From: Parerythrobacter_A sp963799315
GTDB taxonomy: Bacteria > Pseudomonadota > Alphaproteobacteria > Sphingomonadales > Sphingomonadaceae
Length of the DNA: 64,000 nucleotides
Assembly (NCBI GenBank): GCA_963799315.1
Contig: CAWCWP010000001.1
Location: 248,001-312,000 of the forward strand
Direction: 5' to 3'
Shown: one piece after another, positions 1-10,557 of the stretch
Numbering within the stretch: position 1 is the stretch's first letter
Layout of the letters: every line of letters starts with the position of its first letter
Program-made: the position numbers and the translations under genes
The notes under the pieces: model-generated
What the model was told of the DNA's origin: nothing
What the model saw: only the letters and a program-made list of their open reading frames with translations
Databases searched by the model: none

Positions 1-328
1 AGCGCGTGCCGCAGGGCAGGCGACTGGCCCCAGATTGCCGACGGTAAAGTCTCCGCTGTCGCCGGGCATCCGCTGCACCCGCACCGCGTTGACCATCGAA
101 CAGCCCAGCGCCGAAATACTGGTCCCGCTGCGCACTAAACCTCACACCCGCCCCGTCCAGCGCAGCAAGGCACTGGCGCGCATTCGCCGATGGCATGGCC
201 GATTGCACGCGCTGCGGTGCCTTGGCGACAGGCGGTCGATCCGGCGAACGCGCGGTCGGCACCAGCGTGCATCCGGCCACAGCCAGCGCGAGCAATGCAG
301 TCGAAAAAGCCGTGCTTCTCATCGGCAT
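1..328 (-). CDS. Extensin-like lipoprotein, N-terminal part (runs off window, frameshifted)
   Basis: The reading frame opens at an ATG at 328 and gives a lipoprotein signal with lipobox LAVAGC, so the product should be a lipid-anchored envelope protein. After a short proline-rich linker comes CLAALDGAGVRFS, a start typical of the extensin-like C-terminal family. The frame then breaks near position 110: with one base removed it continues as GCSMVNAVRVQRM and NLGPVAC, which also fits the family (conserved cysteines, NLGPVxC). The protein leaves the window at base 1, so only about the first third is seen. Function in bacteria is poorly defined; a role in cell-envelope structure is assumed. Family assignment is from motif resemblance only. 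Confidence 0.6.
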   Translation of the reverse strand, partial: MPMRSTAFSTALLALAVAGCTLVPTARSPDRPPVAKAPQRVQSAMPSANARQCLAALDGAGVRFSAQRDQYFGAGLFDGQRGAGAADARRQRRLYRRQSGASRLPCGTR

Positions 329-421
329 GGTCATAGCGCCGCGCGCTGAACACTGTCCTAACCGGCACCAATCCCGCGCTGCCCCGTTGCATCACCATCC
401 CCCCATAGCAAAGGCCCCGCC

Positions 422-1220
422 ATGACCGCATCCACCCGCTTCTCCGGCACCACCGTCATCGTCACCGGCTCCAGCGGCGGCATCGGCGAGGGCATCGCCC
501 GCCGCTTCGCCGAGGAGGGCGCCAATGTCGTCATCAATTCGCGCAGCCGGGAAGACTGCGAGAAGGTCGCCGAAACGCTGGACGCAGACCGCACGCTGGT
601 CGTTTCCGGCGACGTTTCCAAACCCGACTTCGCCACCGAGATTATCGACAAGACGGTCGACCGGTTCGGCGCGCTCGACGTGCTGGTCAACAATGCCGGT
701 GTCGGCACCTTCGGCATGCTGACCGATGCGACGGACGAAGATATCGACCGCGTGCTGGGCATCAACGTCAAGGGCGTCCTCTACCTCTGCCGCGCCGCCA
801 TCCCGCACCTTGCGAAGAGCGGCGCCGACAGGCGGCGGAGCGATCATCAACGTCTCCAGCCTCAGCGGCGTGGGCGGCGACTGGATCCTGCCCGTCTACA
901 ACGCCAGCAAGGGCGCGGTCAGCAACCTGACCCGCAGCCTCGCGCTCCAGCTCGGCAACCAGGATATCCGCGTCAATGCCGTGCTGCCCACCATCACCCG
1001 CAGCGAGATGAGCGCGGGCATGATGGACAATGACGACATGATGCGCGCCTTCATGAACCGCATCCCGCTGGGCCGTATCGGCGAGCCGGAAGACATCGCC
1101 GGCCCCGTCGCCTTCCTCGCCAGCAAGGATGCGCAGTTCGTCACCGGCGTGAACCTGGCGGTCGACGGCGGCACCAATGCCAGCAATGGCCAGCCCAACA
1201 TGATGGCGCGGGGCGACTAG
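422..1220 (+). CDS. Short-chain dehydrogenase/reductase (one frameshift)
   Basis: NAD(P)-dependent oxidoreductase of the classical SDR type, about 265 aa once repaired. The Rossmann motif TGSSGGIG lies at residues 16-23, NNAG in the middle of the first frame, then VSS and the catalytic YNASK (Tyr-x-x-x-Lys) in the second frame, and the C-terminal VTGVNLAVDGG typical of the family. The break is near 826: removing one G turns the junction into SGATGGGAIIN, joining the two frames. Cytoplasmic. Substrate cannot be told from sequence. The stop is followed after 6 bp by the TTG of the next gene, so the two are probably co-transcribed. Confidence 0.85.
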
Positions 1221-1226
1221 GGCGTT

Positions 1227-1979
1227 TTGACCAGCTTCGCCGTCACTGCCGCGATGGCAGTCGCGTTCTGCGCGGTCCACCTGTTCGTCGGCCGCCTCCG
1301 CTTCCTCGATGCCGAACCACGCAGCGCGTGGCTGAGTTTTGCGGGCGGTGTCGCGGTGGCCTATGTCTTCCTGCACATCATGCCCGAAATCGGCGCGCAC
1401 GGCATGACGTTCGAGGCGGCGACCGGCCTGCCCGCGATGCTGGCCGAGAGCCTCGTCTATACTCTCGCGATGGCCGGACTCGTGCTGTTCTACGGCCTCG
1501 AACGCGCGCTCAAGGTCAGCCGCGACGGACGGATGGCGGCCGAAGGGCGCGACCGGCCCGAACGCGGCGTGTTCTGGCTGCATATCGGGGCCAGCTCGCT
1601 GCTTATTTTCGTCATCTCCTATCTGCTCAACCACCGCGAGGAAGCCACCGCGCTAGGCCTACTAACCTATTTTATCGCCATGATCCTGCACTTCGTCACC
1701 GCCGATTTCGGCGCGCGGGCGGACCACCCCGAGTTATACGACAACGAGGGCCGCTGGGCGCTGGTGGCGGCTACGCTGGGCGGCTGGCTGACCGGCATGG
1801 CGGTGGAGCTGCCCGAACTTGCGATCGGCTGTCTGTTTGCATTCGTCGGCGGCAGCATCGTGCTGGTGGTGCTGAAAGAGGAATTGCCCGAACAACGCCA
1901 GAGCCGCTTCGTGCCGTTTCTGACGGGCGCAGTAGTGTATGCGGGACTGGTCATCGGCGAACTTTGGCTGGCGGGCTAA
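1227..1979 (+). CDS. ZIP-like integral membrane protein
   Basis: A 250-residue hydrophobic protein with about seven membrane segments separated by short loops. The third segment carries HIMPE (residues 51-55), resembling the metal-site motifs of ZIP-type metal transporters, and further histidines occur in LNHREE and ILHFVTADFG. A role in metal transport is therefore possible but not shown; many sphingomonad genomes carry it simply as a conserved membrane protein. The start is TTG at 1227, chosen because it is the first start codon after the upstream SDR stop and gives a membrane helix at once. Probably translated together with that SDR. Confidence 0.6.
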   Translation: MTSFAVTAAMAVAFCAVHLFVGRLRFLDAEPRSAWLSFAGGVAVAYVFLHIMPEIGAHGMTFEAATGLPAMLAESLVYTLAMAGLVLFYGLERALKVSRDGRMAAEGRDRPERGVFWLHIGASSLLIFVISYLLNHREEATALGLLTYFIAMILHFVTADFGARADHPELYDNEGRWALVAATLGGWLTGMAVELPELAIGCLFAFVGGSIVLVVLKEELPEQRQSRFVPFLTGAVVYAGLVIGELWLAG

Positions 1980-1997
1980 GAACGCGAACAAAATTAC

Positions 1998-2022
1998 GCG
2001 GAAGTTTAGGGAAGTTTAGGCC
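1998..2022. repeat. 25-bp dispersed repeat, copy 1
   Basis: The unit GGAAGTTTAG occurs twice in tandem here, inside a 25-bp stretch that recurs perfectly in the opposite orientation at 59939-59963. It lies 19 bp after the stop of the ZIP-like gene. Confidence 0.9.
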
Positions 2023-2302
2023 AGAGACGGGTTTGGGCCGCATCGGGCGCTGTCGACACATGACATAAGGTTCCGGCGTTCCAGCACATGCATCGTTCCT
2101 GCGTGCGCGACATATGGGCCGAACGTGCCGGACCGGGGTATGGAAAGTGCGCATCCTGGCGAGGCTAGCAACCTCCGCGCATGTAGGAAAACCGAACCGA
2201 CCTGCATTTATTTTTCCCTTCTGTAACCGTCCCGTCTCGGCGCGCGAAAACCCCCAAGATGCCGCGTCTTCGGTGTCGCGCCGTTCAAAAGGATACATAC
2301 CC
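2023..2302. other. Intergenic stretch, no gene recognised
   Basis: About 280 bp between the ZIP-like gene and the thioredoxin gene. Open frames cross it but none has a credible product. It must hold the promoter of the thioredoxin/ccdA pair; a ribosome-binding-like AAAAGGA sits just before the start at 2303. No RNA gene or riboswitch was recognised. Confidence 0.4.
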
Positions 2303-2698
2303 ATGAAAAAACTGATGGCGTTCTTCGCTCTTATTGCCGCCGCATTCGCGCTCGCCACTACCCCGGCGATCGCCAAACCGGCCTGGACCGAATACAGCCC
2401 GGCTGCCTTCACCGCCGCACAAAAGGCGGGCAAGACGATCGTAGTCGATGTCCATGCCGACTGGTGCCCGACCTGTCGTGCGCAGCAGCCGATACTGAAC
2501 GCACTTCGCGGCGAGAAACGGTTGAAGAATGCTGTGTTCATGAAAGTCGATTTCGACAACGACAAGGATTTTCTCAGCGCCAACCGTATCCCCCGACAAT
2601 CCACCATCGTGGTCTTCAAGGGCATGAAGGAAACGGGCCGCTCCATCGCCCAGACCGACCGTGCCAAGCTGCGCACCTTCGTGCTTTCCTCGATCTAG
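2303..2698 (+). CDS. Periplasmic thioredoxin-fold protein
   Basis: 131 aa. Residues 1-24 are a Sec signal peptide (MKKLMAFFALIAAAFALATT then PAIA), so the protein is exported. The mature part is a thioredoxin fold with the redox motif WCPTC in HADWCPTCRAQQ, followed by the cis-proline loop region (IPRQSTIVVF). It should act as a thiol reductase or heme/cysteine reductant in the periplasm. The ATG at 2303 was chosen over upstream in-frame starts because it begins the signal peptide and follows a ribosome-binding-like AAAAGGA. CcdA starts 10 bp downstream, an obvious electron-donor partner. Confidence 0.88.
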   Translation: MKKLMAFFALIAAAFALATTPAIAKPAWTEYSPAAFTAAQKAGKTIVVDVHADWCPTCRAQQPILNALRGEKRLKNAVFMKVDFDNDKDFLSANRIPRQSTIVVFKGMKETGRSIAQTDRAKLRTFVLSSI

Positions 2699-2707
2699 CG
2701 ACAGACG

Positions 2708-3427
2708 ATGCTGGCCAGCCTTGCCCTTGCCTTCGTTGCCGGTCTGGTGACGATCCTTAACCCGTGCGTCCTGCCGCTGGTGCCGATCCTGATCGGGTCG
2801 GCGCTGGGGCAGGGCCGCTGGGGACCGCTGGCGCTCGCCGCAGGGCTGGTCACATCGTTCACGATCTTCGGTTTCACCATCATCGCGTTCGGGTTCTCGC
2901 TGGGAATAGACGAACGCATGGTGCGGTATTTTGCCGGTGCCGTGCTGGCGCTGGCCGGGCTGGTATTGCTGGTCCCGCCCTTGCAGGCTGCGTTTAGTGC
3001 TGCCGCCGCACCACTGACCAATCGCGGACAGAACACGCTGTCGAAGGCGGAAGGGCGGGGTGTGCGCGGCCAGTTCGCCATAGGCGCTTTGCTGGGGCTT
3101 GTCTGGGCACCCTGCGTCGGACCCACACTGGGCGTGGCCATTGCCGCTGCCAGTACGGGAGAAGGGCTGGTGCAGGCGTTTGTGACCTTCCTCGTCTTCG
3201 GCCTGGGCGTCGCCACCTCGATCCTCGCTTTCGCCTATGGCAGTCGCAGGGCGCTGGGCGAACGGCGCAAGACGCTGGCGTCGCTTGCGAAATACGGCAA
3301 GCCACTATTCGGCATCGCACTGGTATTGGTAGGCCTAATGGTGCTGACCGGCTTCGACAAAGTAATCGAGATCGCCTTGCTGGACGTCATGCCGCAATGG
3401 CTGATCGGCTTTACGACGCAGTTTTAG
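2708..3427 (+). CDS. ccdA: CcdA/DsbD-type membrane thiol reductase
   Basis: 239 aa, about six membrane helices. The first helix contains NPCVLPLVPIL and the fourth WAPCVGPTLG, the paired Cys-Pro motifs that carry electrons across the membrane in CcdA and the DsbD core. It passes cytoplasmic thioredoxin electrons to periplasmic acceptors, here most likely the exported thioredoxin encoded 10 bp upstream. The pair works as a split DsbD: membrane core plus separate periplasmic thioredoxin. Cytochrome c maturation is the usual role of CcdA, but no ccm genes lie in the window. Confidence 0.9.
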   Translation: MLASLALAFVAGLVTILNPCVLPLVPILIGSALGQGRWGPLALAAGLVTSFTIFGFTIIAFGFSLGIDERMVRYFAGAVLALAGLVLLVPPLQAAFSAAAAPLTNRGQNTLSKAEGRGVRGQFAIGALLGLVWAPCVGPTLGVAIAAASTGEGLVQAFVTFLVFGLGVATSILAFAYGSRRALGERRKTLASLAKYGKPLFGIALVLVGLMVLTGFDKVIEIALLDVMPQWLIGFTTQF

Positions 3428-3563
3428 GCGGGGACGATACTCGGAGCTATTCCAGCCCGCGCGCCATCCCGACAACCTTCAGGATGACACGCATCGGGTA
3501 GTCGGGGCGGGAGATCACGCAGCGAAGCCAAGGGCGAATGCCCGTAGCGCTCCCCTCGAATAA

Positions 3564-3659
3564 TCAGTCCTCGATGCGCCGCTTTGCTTTCTTGCGCTAG
3601 TGCGGGTCGAGCAGGGCTTTCCTGAGGCGGATGCTTTTGGGCGTGACTTCGACCATCCC
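3564..3659 (-). repeat. Partial duplicate of the typA 3' end, copy 2
   Basis: About 96 bp align without gaps to the last 97 bp of typA (5121-5217), in the same orientation, at roughly 85% identity by eye. Translated it gives MVEVTPKSIRLRKALLDPH, then an in-frame stop where typA has Glu (GAG to TAG), then RKKAKRRIED and a stop at the same place as the TypA terminus. A third, more decayed copy lies at 3868-3913. Confidence 0.85.
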
Positions 3660-3836
3660 GTCGTTCAGCCGCGTTTCCTCCTTCGCCATTTCCGGGTGGT
3701 TCAATCCCAGCGCGCAAGCAAGATCGGGTACGAAAGTCTGGTAGTTCGCCAGTTCCGCACGACCCGAAGCTTTCGCTTCCGCCAACAGCGCCCGCAAGCC
3801 ATCCTGATCGGTATCGCACATTGCGGTGCATCCCAA
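3660..3836 (-). pseudogene. Remnant of an MmeI-like DNA methylase N-terminus fused to the typA tail
   Basis: The frame starting at 3836 encodes about 59 residues including RAELANYQTFVPDLACALGL and HPEMAKEETRLND. This resembles the extreme N-terminus of large MmeI/type IIG class DNA methyltransferase-endonucleases, which open with a similar helix-rich segment before the restriction domain. Directly after EETRLND the frame enters the duplicated typA tail (3564-3659) and ends at 3597. Nothing of the methylase catalytic domain (NPPY-type motif) is present nearby, so this is a fragment. The likeness is remembered from the family and needs a database search. Confidence 0.5.
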
Positions 3837-3867
3837 TGTTCAAGCCGGGAAAGCGCCGAACGTTCCC

Positions 3868-3913
3868 AGTCCTCGATCTGCGATGCGGCGCCTTGCCTTC
3901 TGGCGCATGTGGC
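3868..3913 (-). repeat. Decayed typA tail, copy 3
   Basis: Reads HMRQKARRRIADRG on the minus strand against HERKKAKRKIED at the TypA C-terminus; a 4-bp difference shifts the end. Shares TCCTCGATCT with the typA end. Much weaker than copy 2, so it could be chance, but it lies only 210 bp away in the same orientation. Confidence 0.4.
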
Positions 3914-4068
3914 TGAAATAGCACAGTTTAGCTTTGCCGTGCATGTGCGCGTGCGGCGGTCTGGAACCATTCATCCTGCCATCCATATTTGCCGCACCGC
4001 AGCATCCGCTCCGTTGCCAACAAGGGACGGGGTCGATGGGTGCTCGTTTCACCACAGGACTTTGTACC

Positions 4069-4911
4069 ATGTTCAAGAATTCACTGTTTCTTGCCGCCGG
4101 TGGCCTCGCCATCGCCGCCACGCCCGCCGTCGCGCAGGATGCCGACACCACATATAACGGCCCGTATGTCAGCGGCTTCGCCGGTTACGACGCCATTGAA
4201 TTGGGTAGTGGCGAATTCCTGGTGTTCGACGTCGAGCAGGACGGCGTCTTCGGCGGGCCCGTGCGCACCGCCACCGGTCGCAATGCATTCTCGCCAGGTT
4301 TCTGCGATGGTGCCGCGCTGGGCAATTCGCCGGCGCAGGGCTGCGCAAACGACGAAGACGACCTCGTCTTCGGCGGTCGTATCGGCTACGACGCGCGCCG
4401 TCCGGGCAGCAATTTCGTGGTCGGCGTGCTGGTCGAGGGACATTCGTCCAATGCGGTCGATTTCACCAGCGGCTTCAGCAGCACGCCCGCCAGCTACACC
4501 ACCATCCGCGAACTCGACTACGCCATCTCGGCACGCGGTCGCGTCGGCTTGACGGCGGGCGACGGGCGCGGCCTGTTCTACGTTACCGGCGGCGTCAGCT
4601 ATGCCAAGATCGACCACGATTTCGTGAGCACCAACACGGCCAACGAATTCAGCCTTTCGAACGACGATGACATGGTGCTGGGTGCCCAGCTCGGCGGTGG
4701 GGCGGAAGTCATGGTGACGCGCAATATCGGCCTGGGGCTGGAATACCTCTATTCGTCCTACGACGATGACGAGGCGTTCGTGAACGTTGACGCCGGCACG
4801 GCCGGACCGACCAATCCGTTCCTGCTGGTATCGGGCGGCACGGACCTGCGCCCCAGCAACACCGATTTCCGCATGCACTCGTTCCGCGGCACGGTGAGCT
4901 TCCACTTCTAG
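4069..4911 (+). CDS. Outer-membrane beta-barrel protein
   Basis: 280 aa. Residues 1-22 are a signal peptide ending at VAQ (MFKNSLFLAAGG onwards), and the mature chain shows alternating polar/hydrophobic strands ending in GTVSFHF, the terminal Phe signal for BAM insertion. Aromatic strands such as YVSGFAGYD and GLGLEYLYSSYDDD fit an eight-strand OmpA-like or Omp25-type barrel. Two cysteines (FCDGAALGNSP and GCANDEDD) are unusual for such a barrel and could form a disulfide. The ATG at 4069 was preferred because it begins the signal peptide. A rho-independent terminator follows at 4931. Confidence 0.85.
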   Translation: MFKNSLFLAAGGLAIAATPAVAQDADTTYNGPYVSGFAGYDAIELGSGEFLVFDVEQDGVFGGPVRTATGRNAFSPGFCDGAALGNSPAQGCANDEDDLVFGGRIGYDARRPGSNFVVGVLVEGHSSNAVDFTSGFSSTPASYTTIRELDYAISARGRVGLTAGDGRGLFYVTGGVSYAKIDHDFVSTNTANEFSLSNDDDMVLGAQLGGGAEVMVTRNIGLGLEYLYSSYDDDEAFVNVDAGTAGPTNPFLLVSGGTDLRPSNTDFRMHSFRGTVSFHF

Positions 4912-4930
4912 GACGCGGCGGCATCCAAAG

Positions 4931-4967
4931 AAAAGGGGGCGGTGCCATGCGGCACCGCCCCCTTTTT
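4931..4967 (+). terminator. Rho-independent terminator after the outer-membrane protein
   Basis: GGGGGCGGTGCC pairs with GGCACCGCCCCC around a 4-base loop and is flanked by an A tract and a T tract, so it could stop transcription in either direction. Confidence 0.9.
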
Positions 4968-5007
4968 CATGTGCTTGCTCGGTGCGGTCGGGCATCCGCC
5001 CTCCCTT

Positions 5008-5078
5008 GCTGTGCCGTCCCGCTCCCGACCACCCGATTAGTATAATCCCGTGGGTGGTCGGGAGCGGGACGGCACAGC
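5008..5078. repeat. 27-bp perfect inverted repeat with nested palindrome
   Basis: Arms 5008-5034 and 5052-5078 are perfect reverse complements (GCTGTGCCGTCCCGCTCCCG and onward). The 17-base loop itself contains GATTA-GTA-TAATC. It lies between the convergent outer-membrane protein gene and typA, 43 bp past the typA stop, and lacks a T tract. Confidence 0.95.
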
Positions 5079-5120
5079 GCCGAGCGTGAGCGAGCAAACG
5101 AACACTCGCCCAAGACGGCC

Positions 5121-6959
<1,839 letters not shown>

Positions 6960-7222
6960 AAGGGAGTGCTTTCAAACGGTCGGGTGGAGGCGGGCACAGC
7001 GAAATTGTGCAACGCAATATAGCGCGCGCCACTAGCGCAGCGGGGGTGTTGCGGCAAGGCCTGTACGCGCAGTGACAGTGTGGCACGGCGGCAACAAAAC
7101 GGTGCACCGCGCGCGAGCCAACGCCTAAAATGGTTGAGCGATGCTGCAGTTCCCATTAACGAACCCGACATAAGCGTAGGTCAGCTCCTCCCTATAACCG
7201 GCCGCGCAACAGAGGATGTCGT
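6960..7222. other. Divergent intergenic region typA / TonB receptor
   Basis: 263 bp between the two start codons, so it must carry promoters for both directions. A GAGGA ribosome-binding-like sequence precedes the receptor start. No clear operator, riboswitch or sigma-factor box was recognised. Confidence 0.4.
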
Positions 7223-9871
7223 ATGAAAACCACCGTTTCCGGGGTCACCGGTCGTTCGCGCATTGCCCTTTACGCAGGCGCTGCCACCATTGCCTTTGCC
7301 GCGCCGTCTATGGCTTTTGCGCAAGACGCGATGCCGATGAGCGACAACGAGCCGCAGAACGTGGCAGATCCGATTACCGAGGAAGACGGCCAGCCCCGCT
7401 TCGGCAGCAACGACATCGTCATCACCGCGACGAAGCGCGCCAAGACGTTGCAGGATACGCCCGTCTCGGTCAGCGTGACCACCGGCGAAACGCTGGACCG
7501 CGCGCAGATCCGCGACATTTCCGACTTGCAGACAGTAACGCCGTCGCTCGGCGTCAGCACGCTGCAAAGCTCGTCCAACACCACCTTCACCATTCGCGGC
7601 ATTGGTAACGGTGCCAACAACTTCGGCATCGAGCCGTCGGTCGCCGTGTTCGTCGACGGCGTGTTCCGTTCGCGCACCGCAGGCGCGCTGAACGATCTGG
7701 CCAATGTCAGCCGCATCGAAGTTCTGCGCGGGCCGCAGTCCACCCTGTTCGGCAAGAACGCCTCGGCCGGCGTGATCTCGGTCGTGACGCGCGAGCCGCA
7801 GTTCGAATTCGGCGGCAGCATCGAAGCCAGCTACGGCAATTACGACGCGATCTTCGTGAAAGGCGACGTGACCGGCCCCATCACCGACAACATCGCCTTC
7901 TCGCTCGACGGCAGCTACCAGAAGCGCGACGGGTATACCGAAATCGTCAATCTCGGCACCGACCTGAACGACCGCAACCGCTACACCGCGCGCGCCCAGT
8001 TGCTGATCGAGCCGTTCGACACGCTCAGCATCCGTGCCATCGGCGACTATTCGAGCCTCGACGAGGTTTGCTGTACGACCAATACGCTTATCGCCGGGCC
8101 GACCGCGCCCGCCATTTTCGGCGTCGGCGGCGCGCTCAACACCGATTTCTTCAGCTACGAGACGTTCCTGAGCCAGGCACCGGTCAACGAGGTCGACAAT
8201 TATGGCGGCTCGATCCAGGCCGATCTGGAACTCGGCGCGCTGACGCTGACCTCCATCACCTCCTATCGCGAACTGAAGAACTTCTTCGACCAGGACATCG
8301 ATTTCACCAGCGCGGATATCGTTTCGGAAATTCGTGACCAGGATGTCGAAACCTTCACGCAGGAATTGCGACTGACGACCGATTTCGACGGTCCGATCAA
8401 CTTCCTGCTCGGCGGCTTCTACTTCGATGAAAAGATCGACCAGCAGAGCCAGATCAACACCGAGGCCGATGCGCGCCTGTTCTTCGAACTGCTGACGCCA
8501 ACCGGCCCCGGCACGTTCGGCGGCGTCGAAGCGGCCCTCGGTCTGCCCGCGGGCGGCATCTTTGCACCCGGCCTGCTGACGGCGGAATCCTATTCGCTCG
8601 ATAACGAATCCTATTCGATTTTCGGCACGGTCGATTTCGAGCCGGTCGACGGCCTCGTCTTCACCGGCGGGTTCAACTACACCGACGACAAGAAGGAGTT
8701 CGCCCTGTCGCAGACCTCCTTCGATCCGCTGGCGAACGTGAATCTGGTCGATGCCTTTATCGTCGGCGGTATCGCGCAGGCCTTGCAAATCGCGCCGGGC
8801 CAGGTGACGCCCGATGTCATTGCCGGTTTCGCATCCAATCCGGCCAGCGCGCCGATCTTCAACCAGATCGCCACGCTGGCACAGAACCCGCAGGCAAATC
8901 CGTTGCTCGGCCTTGCCCCGTTCCAGTTCCAGCCGCCTTTCCTCAACACACCCAACGCGGTGGAGGATGCGCGTACTGCGGACGACAAGTTTACCTATAC
9001 GCTGCGCGTGGCGCTGGACGTGACGGACAACATCAACGCCTATGCAAGCTATGCCACGGGCTTCAAGGCAAGCTCCATCAACCTGTCGCGTGACAGCCGC
9101 CCCTCGTTCGGCGATTTCATTCCCGGCCCTCTTGGCAGCACCATTCTGGCACCGGCGTCGCCTATTCGCGATGCCGGACTGGCGGTGCCCAACCTCGGCA
9201 CCGGTTCGCGTGTCGCCGATCCGGAAGAAGCCGAAGTGTACGAAGTCGGCATCAAGGCCCAGTTCGACGGGTTCGGTTTCAACCTCGCGCTGTTCGACCA
9301 GAAGCTGACCGGTTTCCAGGATTTCCTGTTCACCGGCACCGGCTTCCAGCTGTCGAATGCGGGCGAACGCTCGGTCAAGGGCTTCGAGCTCGACGCGACT
9401 GTCGCGCCGACCGACGGCCTCGTGTTCACATTCGCGATGACGTATCTCGATGCGCTGTTCGACGATTTCCAGGAATCGCCGGTGGGCGATCTTAGCGGCG
9501 CGACGCCGGGCGGGTCGGACATCTTCATCTCGACGTCGGCAACCTATACCTATGAATTCGGCAATAGCGGCACAGAGCTGATCAGTCGGATCGACTACAG
9601 CCACGAGAGCAATGCCAACATCAATAATGGCTTGCCGACATTCAATGCTGCGCTGGGCAACACGCGCTTGTTCCGTCGTGAAATCAATCTGGTGAATGCC
9701 TCCGTCACGCTGGTGATGGAAAACGGCATCGAAGTGGGTGCCTATGCCCGCAACCTGCTGGACGACAAGTTCATCGGCACGGTGTTCGACGGCGTGGCAC
9801 AGTCCGGCACGGTATCGGGCTATCCCAACCAGCCGCGCACCTATGGCGGCACGGTCCGGTTCAAGTTCTGA
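7223..9871 (+). CDS. TonB-dependent outer-membrane receptor
   Basis: 882 aa. Signal peptide to about residue 34 (cleavage after SMAFAQ). A TonB-box-like segment NDIVITATKRAKT at about 66-78 leads into the plug domain, with VFVDGVFRSRTAG and RIEVLRGPQSTLFGKNASAG, both standard plug motifs. The remainder is the 22-strand barrel ending in YGGTVRFKF with the C-terminal Phe. It imports a scarce solute using TonB energy. The plug looks like the sphingomonad group often tied to complex organics rather than siderophores, but the substrate cannot be named. Stands alone, with its own terminator at 9896. Confidence 0.95.
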   Translation: MKTTVSGVTGRSRIALYAGAATIAFAAPSMAFAQDAMPMSDNEPQNVADPITEEDGQPRFGSNDIVITATKRAKTLQDTPVSVSVTTGETLDRAQIRDISDLQTVTPSLGVSTLQSSSNTTFTIRGIGNGANNFGIEPSVAVFVDGVFRSRTAGALNDLANVSRIEVLRGPQSTLFGKNASAGVISVVTREPQFEFGGSIEASYGNYDAIFVKGDVTGPITDNIAFSLDGSYQKRDGYTEIVNLGTDLNDRNRYTARAQLLIEPFDTLSIRAIGDYSSLDEVCCTTNTLIAGPTAPAIFGVGGALNTDFFSYETFLSQAPVNEVDNYGGSIQADLELGALTLTSITSYRELKNFFDQDIDFTSADIVSEIRDQDVETFTQELRLTTDFDGPINFLLGGFYFDEKIDQQSQINTEADARLFFELLTPTGPGTFGGVEAALGLPAGGIFAPGLLTAESYSLDNESYSIFGTVDFEPVDGLVFTGGFNYTDDKKEFALSQTSFDPLANVNLVDAFIVGGIAQALQIAPGQVTPDVIAGFASNPASAPIFNQIATLAQNPQANPLLGLAPFQFQPPFLNTPNAVEDARTADDKFTYTLRVALDVTDNINAYASYATGFKASSINLSRDSRPSFGDFIPGPLGSTILAPASPIRDAGLAVPNLGTGSRVADPEEAEVYEVGIKAQFDGFGFNLALFDQKLTGFQDFLFTGTGFQLSNAGERSVKGFELDATVAPTDGLVFTFAMTYLDALFDDFQESPVGDLSGATPGGSDIFISTSATYTYEFGNSGTELISRIDYSHESNANINNGLPTFNAALGNTRLFRREINLVNASVTLVMENGIEVGAYARNLLDDKFIGTVFDGVAQSGTVSGYPNQPRTYGGTVRFKF

Positions 9872-9895
9872 TACCGGCTGCAAACCAGCGAAACG

Positions 9896-9930
9896 AAAAG
9901 GGGCATCGCGGCGACGCGGTGCCCCTTTTT
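9896..9930 (+). terminator. Rho-independent terminator after TonB receptor
   Basis: AAAAGGGGCATCGCG and CGCGGTGCCCCTTTTT form a long GC-rich stem flanked by A and T tracts. Confidence 0.9.
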
Positions 9931-10007
9931 CCACGGGTGCCTCTCGCCTTGCCAACGCGCCGCAACTATGGTGATTTGCGCCCATCATTGACGAAGGGGG
10001 TTTTGAC

Positions 10008-10487
10008 ATGACGAATTATGGTGGATTCTGGGTACGCGTGGTTGCCTATCTGATCGACGCGATATTACTGTTTATCGTTCAGTTGATCTTGGGCGCGCTG
10101 CTCGGTGTCAGTGTGTTCGCGTCGGCCGGACTTGGCGGCGAAGCGGCAGATACTGCTGCGGGAACCGCAGGTTTATTGTACAATCTGCTCTCCTTTGCGA
10201 TCGGCATCGCATATTTCGTGTACATGGAAAGCTCGGCCCATCAGGCGACATTCGGCAAAAAGGCGCTGGGCCTCGTCGTCACCGACGAGGCTGGCCAGCG
10301 CATATCCGTTCTACGCGCCGTCGGACGGTACTTTGCGAAGTTCCTGTCCGCCATCATCCTGCTGATCGGCTTCATCATGGTCGCCTTCACCGACCGCAAG
10401 CAGGGGCTGCATGATATGATTTGCAGCACGCTGGTGCTGAAAGGCACGCCGGGGCAGGTTAGCACCGACCCCAGCGTCTTCAGCTAA
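10008..10487 (+). CDS. RDD family membrane protein
   Basis: 159 aa. Opens with GGFWVRVVAYLIDAILLFIV, the RDD-family first helix with the conserved Arg and Asp, followed by two further membrane helices and the motif FGKKALGLVVTD. Ends FTDRKQGLHDMICSTLVLK, the typical third conserved block (RKQGLHD). RDD proteins are inner-membrane proteins of unclear function, some implicated in transport or in ion exchange. Stands alone between two terminator-like hairpins. Confidence 0.9.
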   Translation: MTNYGGFWVRVVAYLIDAILLFIVQLILGALLGVSVFASAGLGGEAADTAAGTAGLLYNLLSFAIGIAYFVYMESSAHQATFGKKALGLVVTDEAGQRISVLRAVGRYFAKFLSAIILLIGFIMVAFTDRKQGLHDMICSTLVLKGTPGQVSTDPSVFS

Positions 10488-10510
10488 GCTCAGTCGCGAT
10501 ACGAAGCATG

Positions 10511-10537
10511 TTCGGGCGGGCCATGTGCCCGCCCGAA
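10511..10537 (+). terminator. Hairpin between RDD and DUF805 genes
   Basis: An 11-bp perfect stem (TTCGGGCGGGC / GCCCGCCCGAA) with a 5-base loop, 23 bp after the RDD stop. The T tract is weak (TTGTTG), so it may act as a poor terminator. Confidence 0.65.
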
Positions 10538-10557
10538 TTGTTGTAAGAGGGTAATCG

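Noticed and set aside
2114..2302. N-terminal extension of the thioredoxin gene
   Set aside because: The upstream in-frame part has no signal and the start at 2303 directly begins a good signal peptide with a ribosome-binding-like sequence.
7181..10009. 942-aa open frame antisense to the TonB receptor
   Set aside because: The plus strand encodes a perfect TonB-dependent receptor with signal peptide and plug motifs; the antisense frame is a GC-rich shadow with unnatural Arg/Gly/Val-rich composition.
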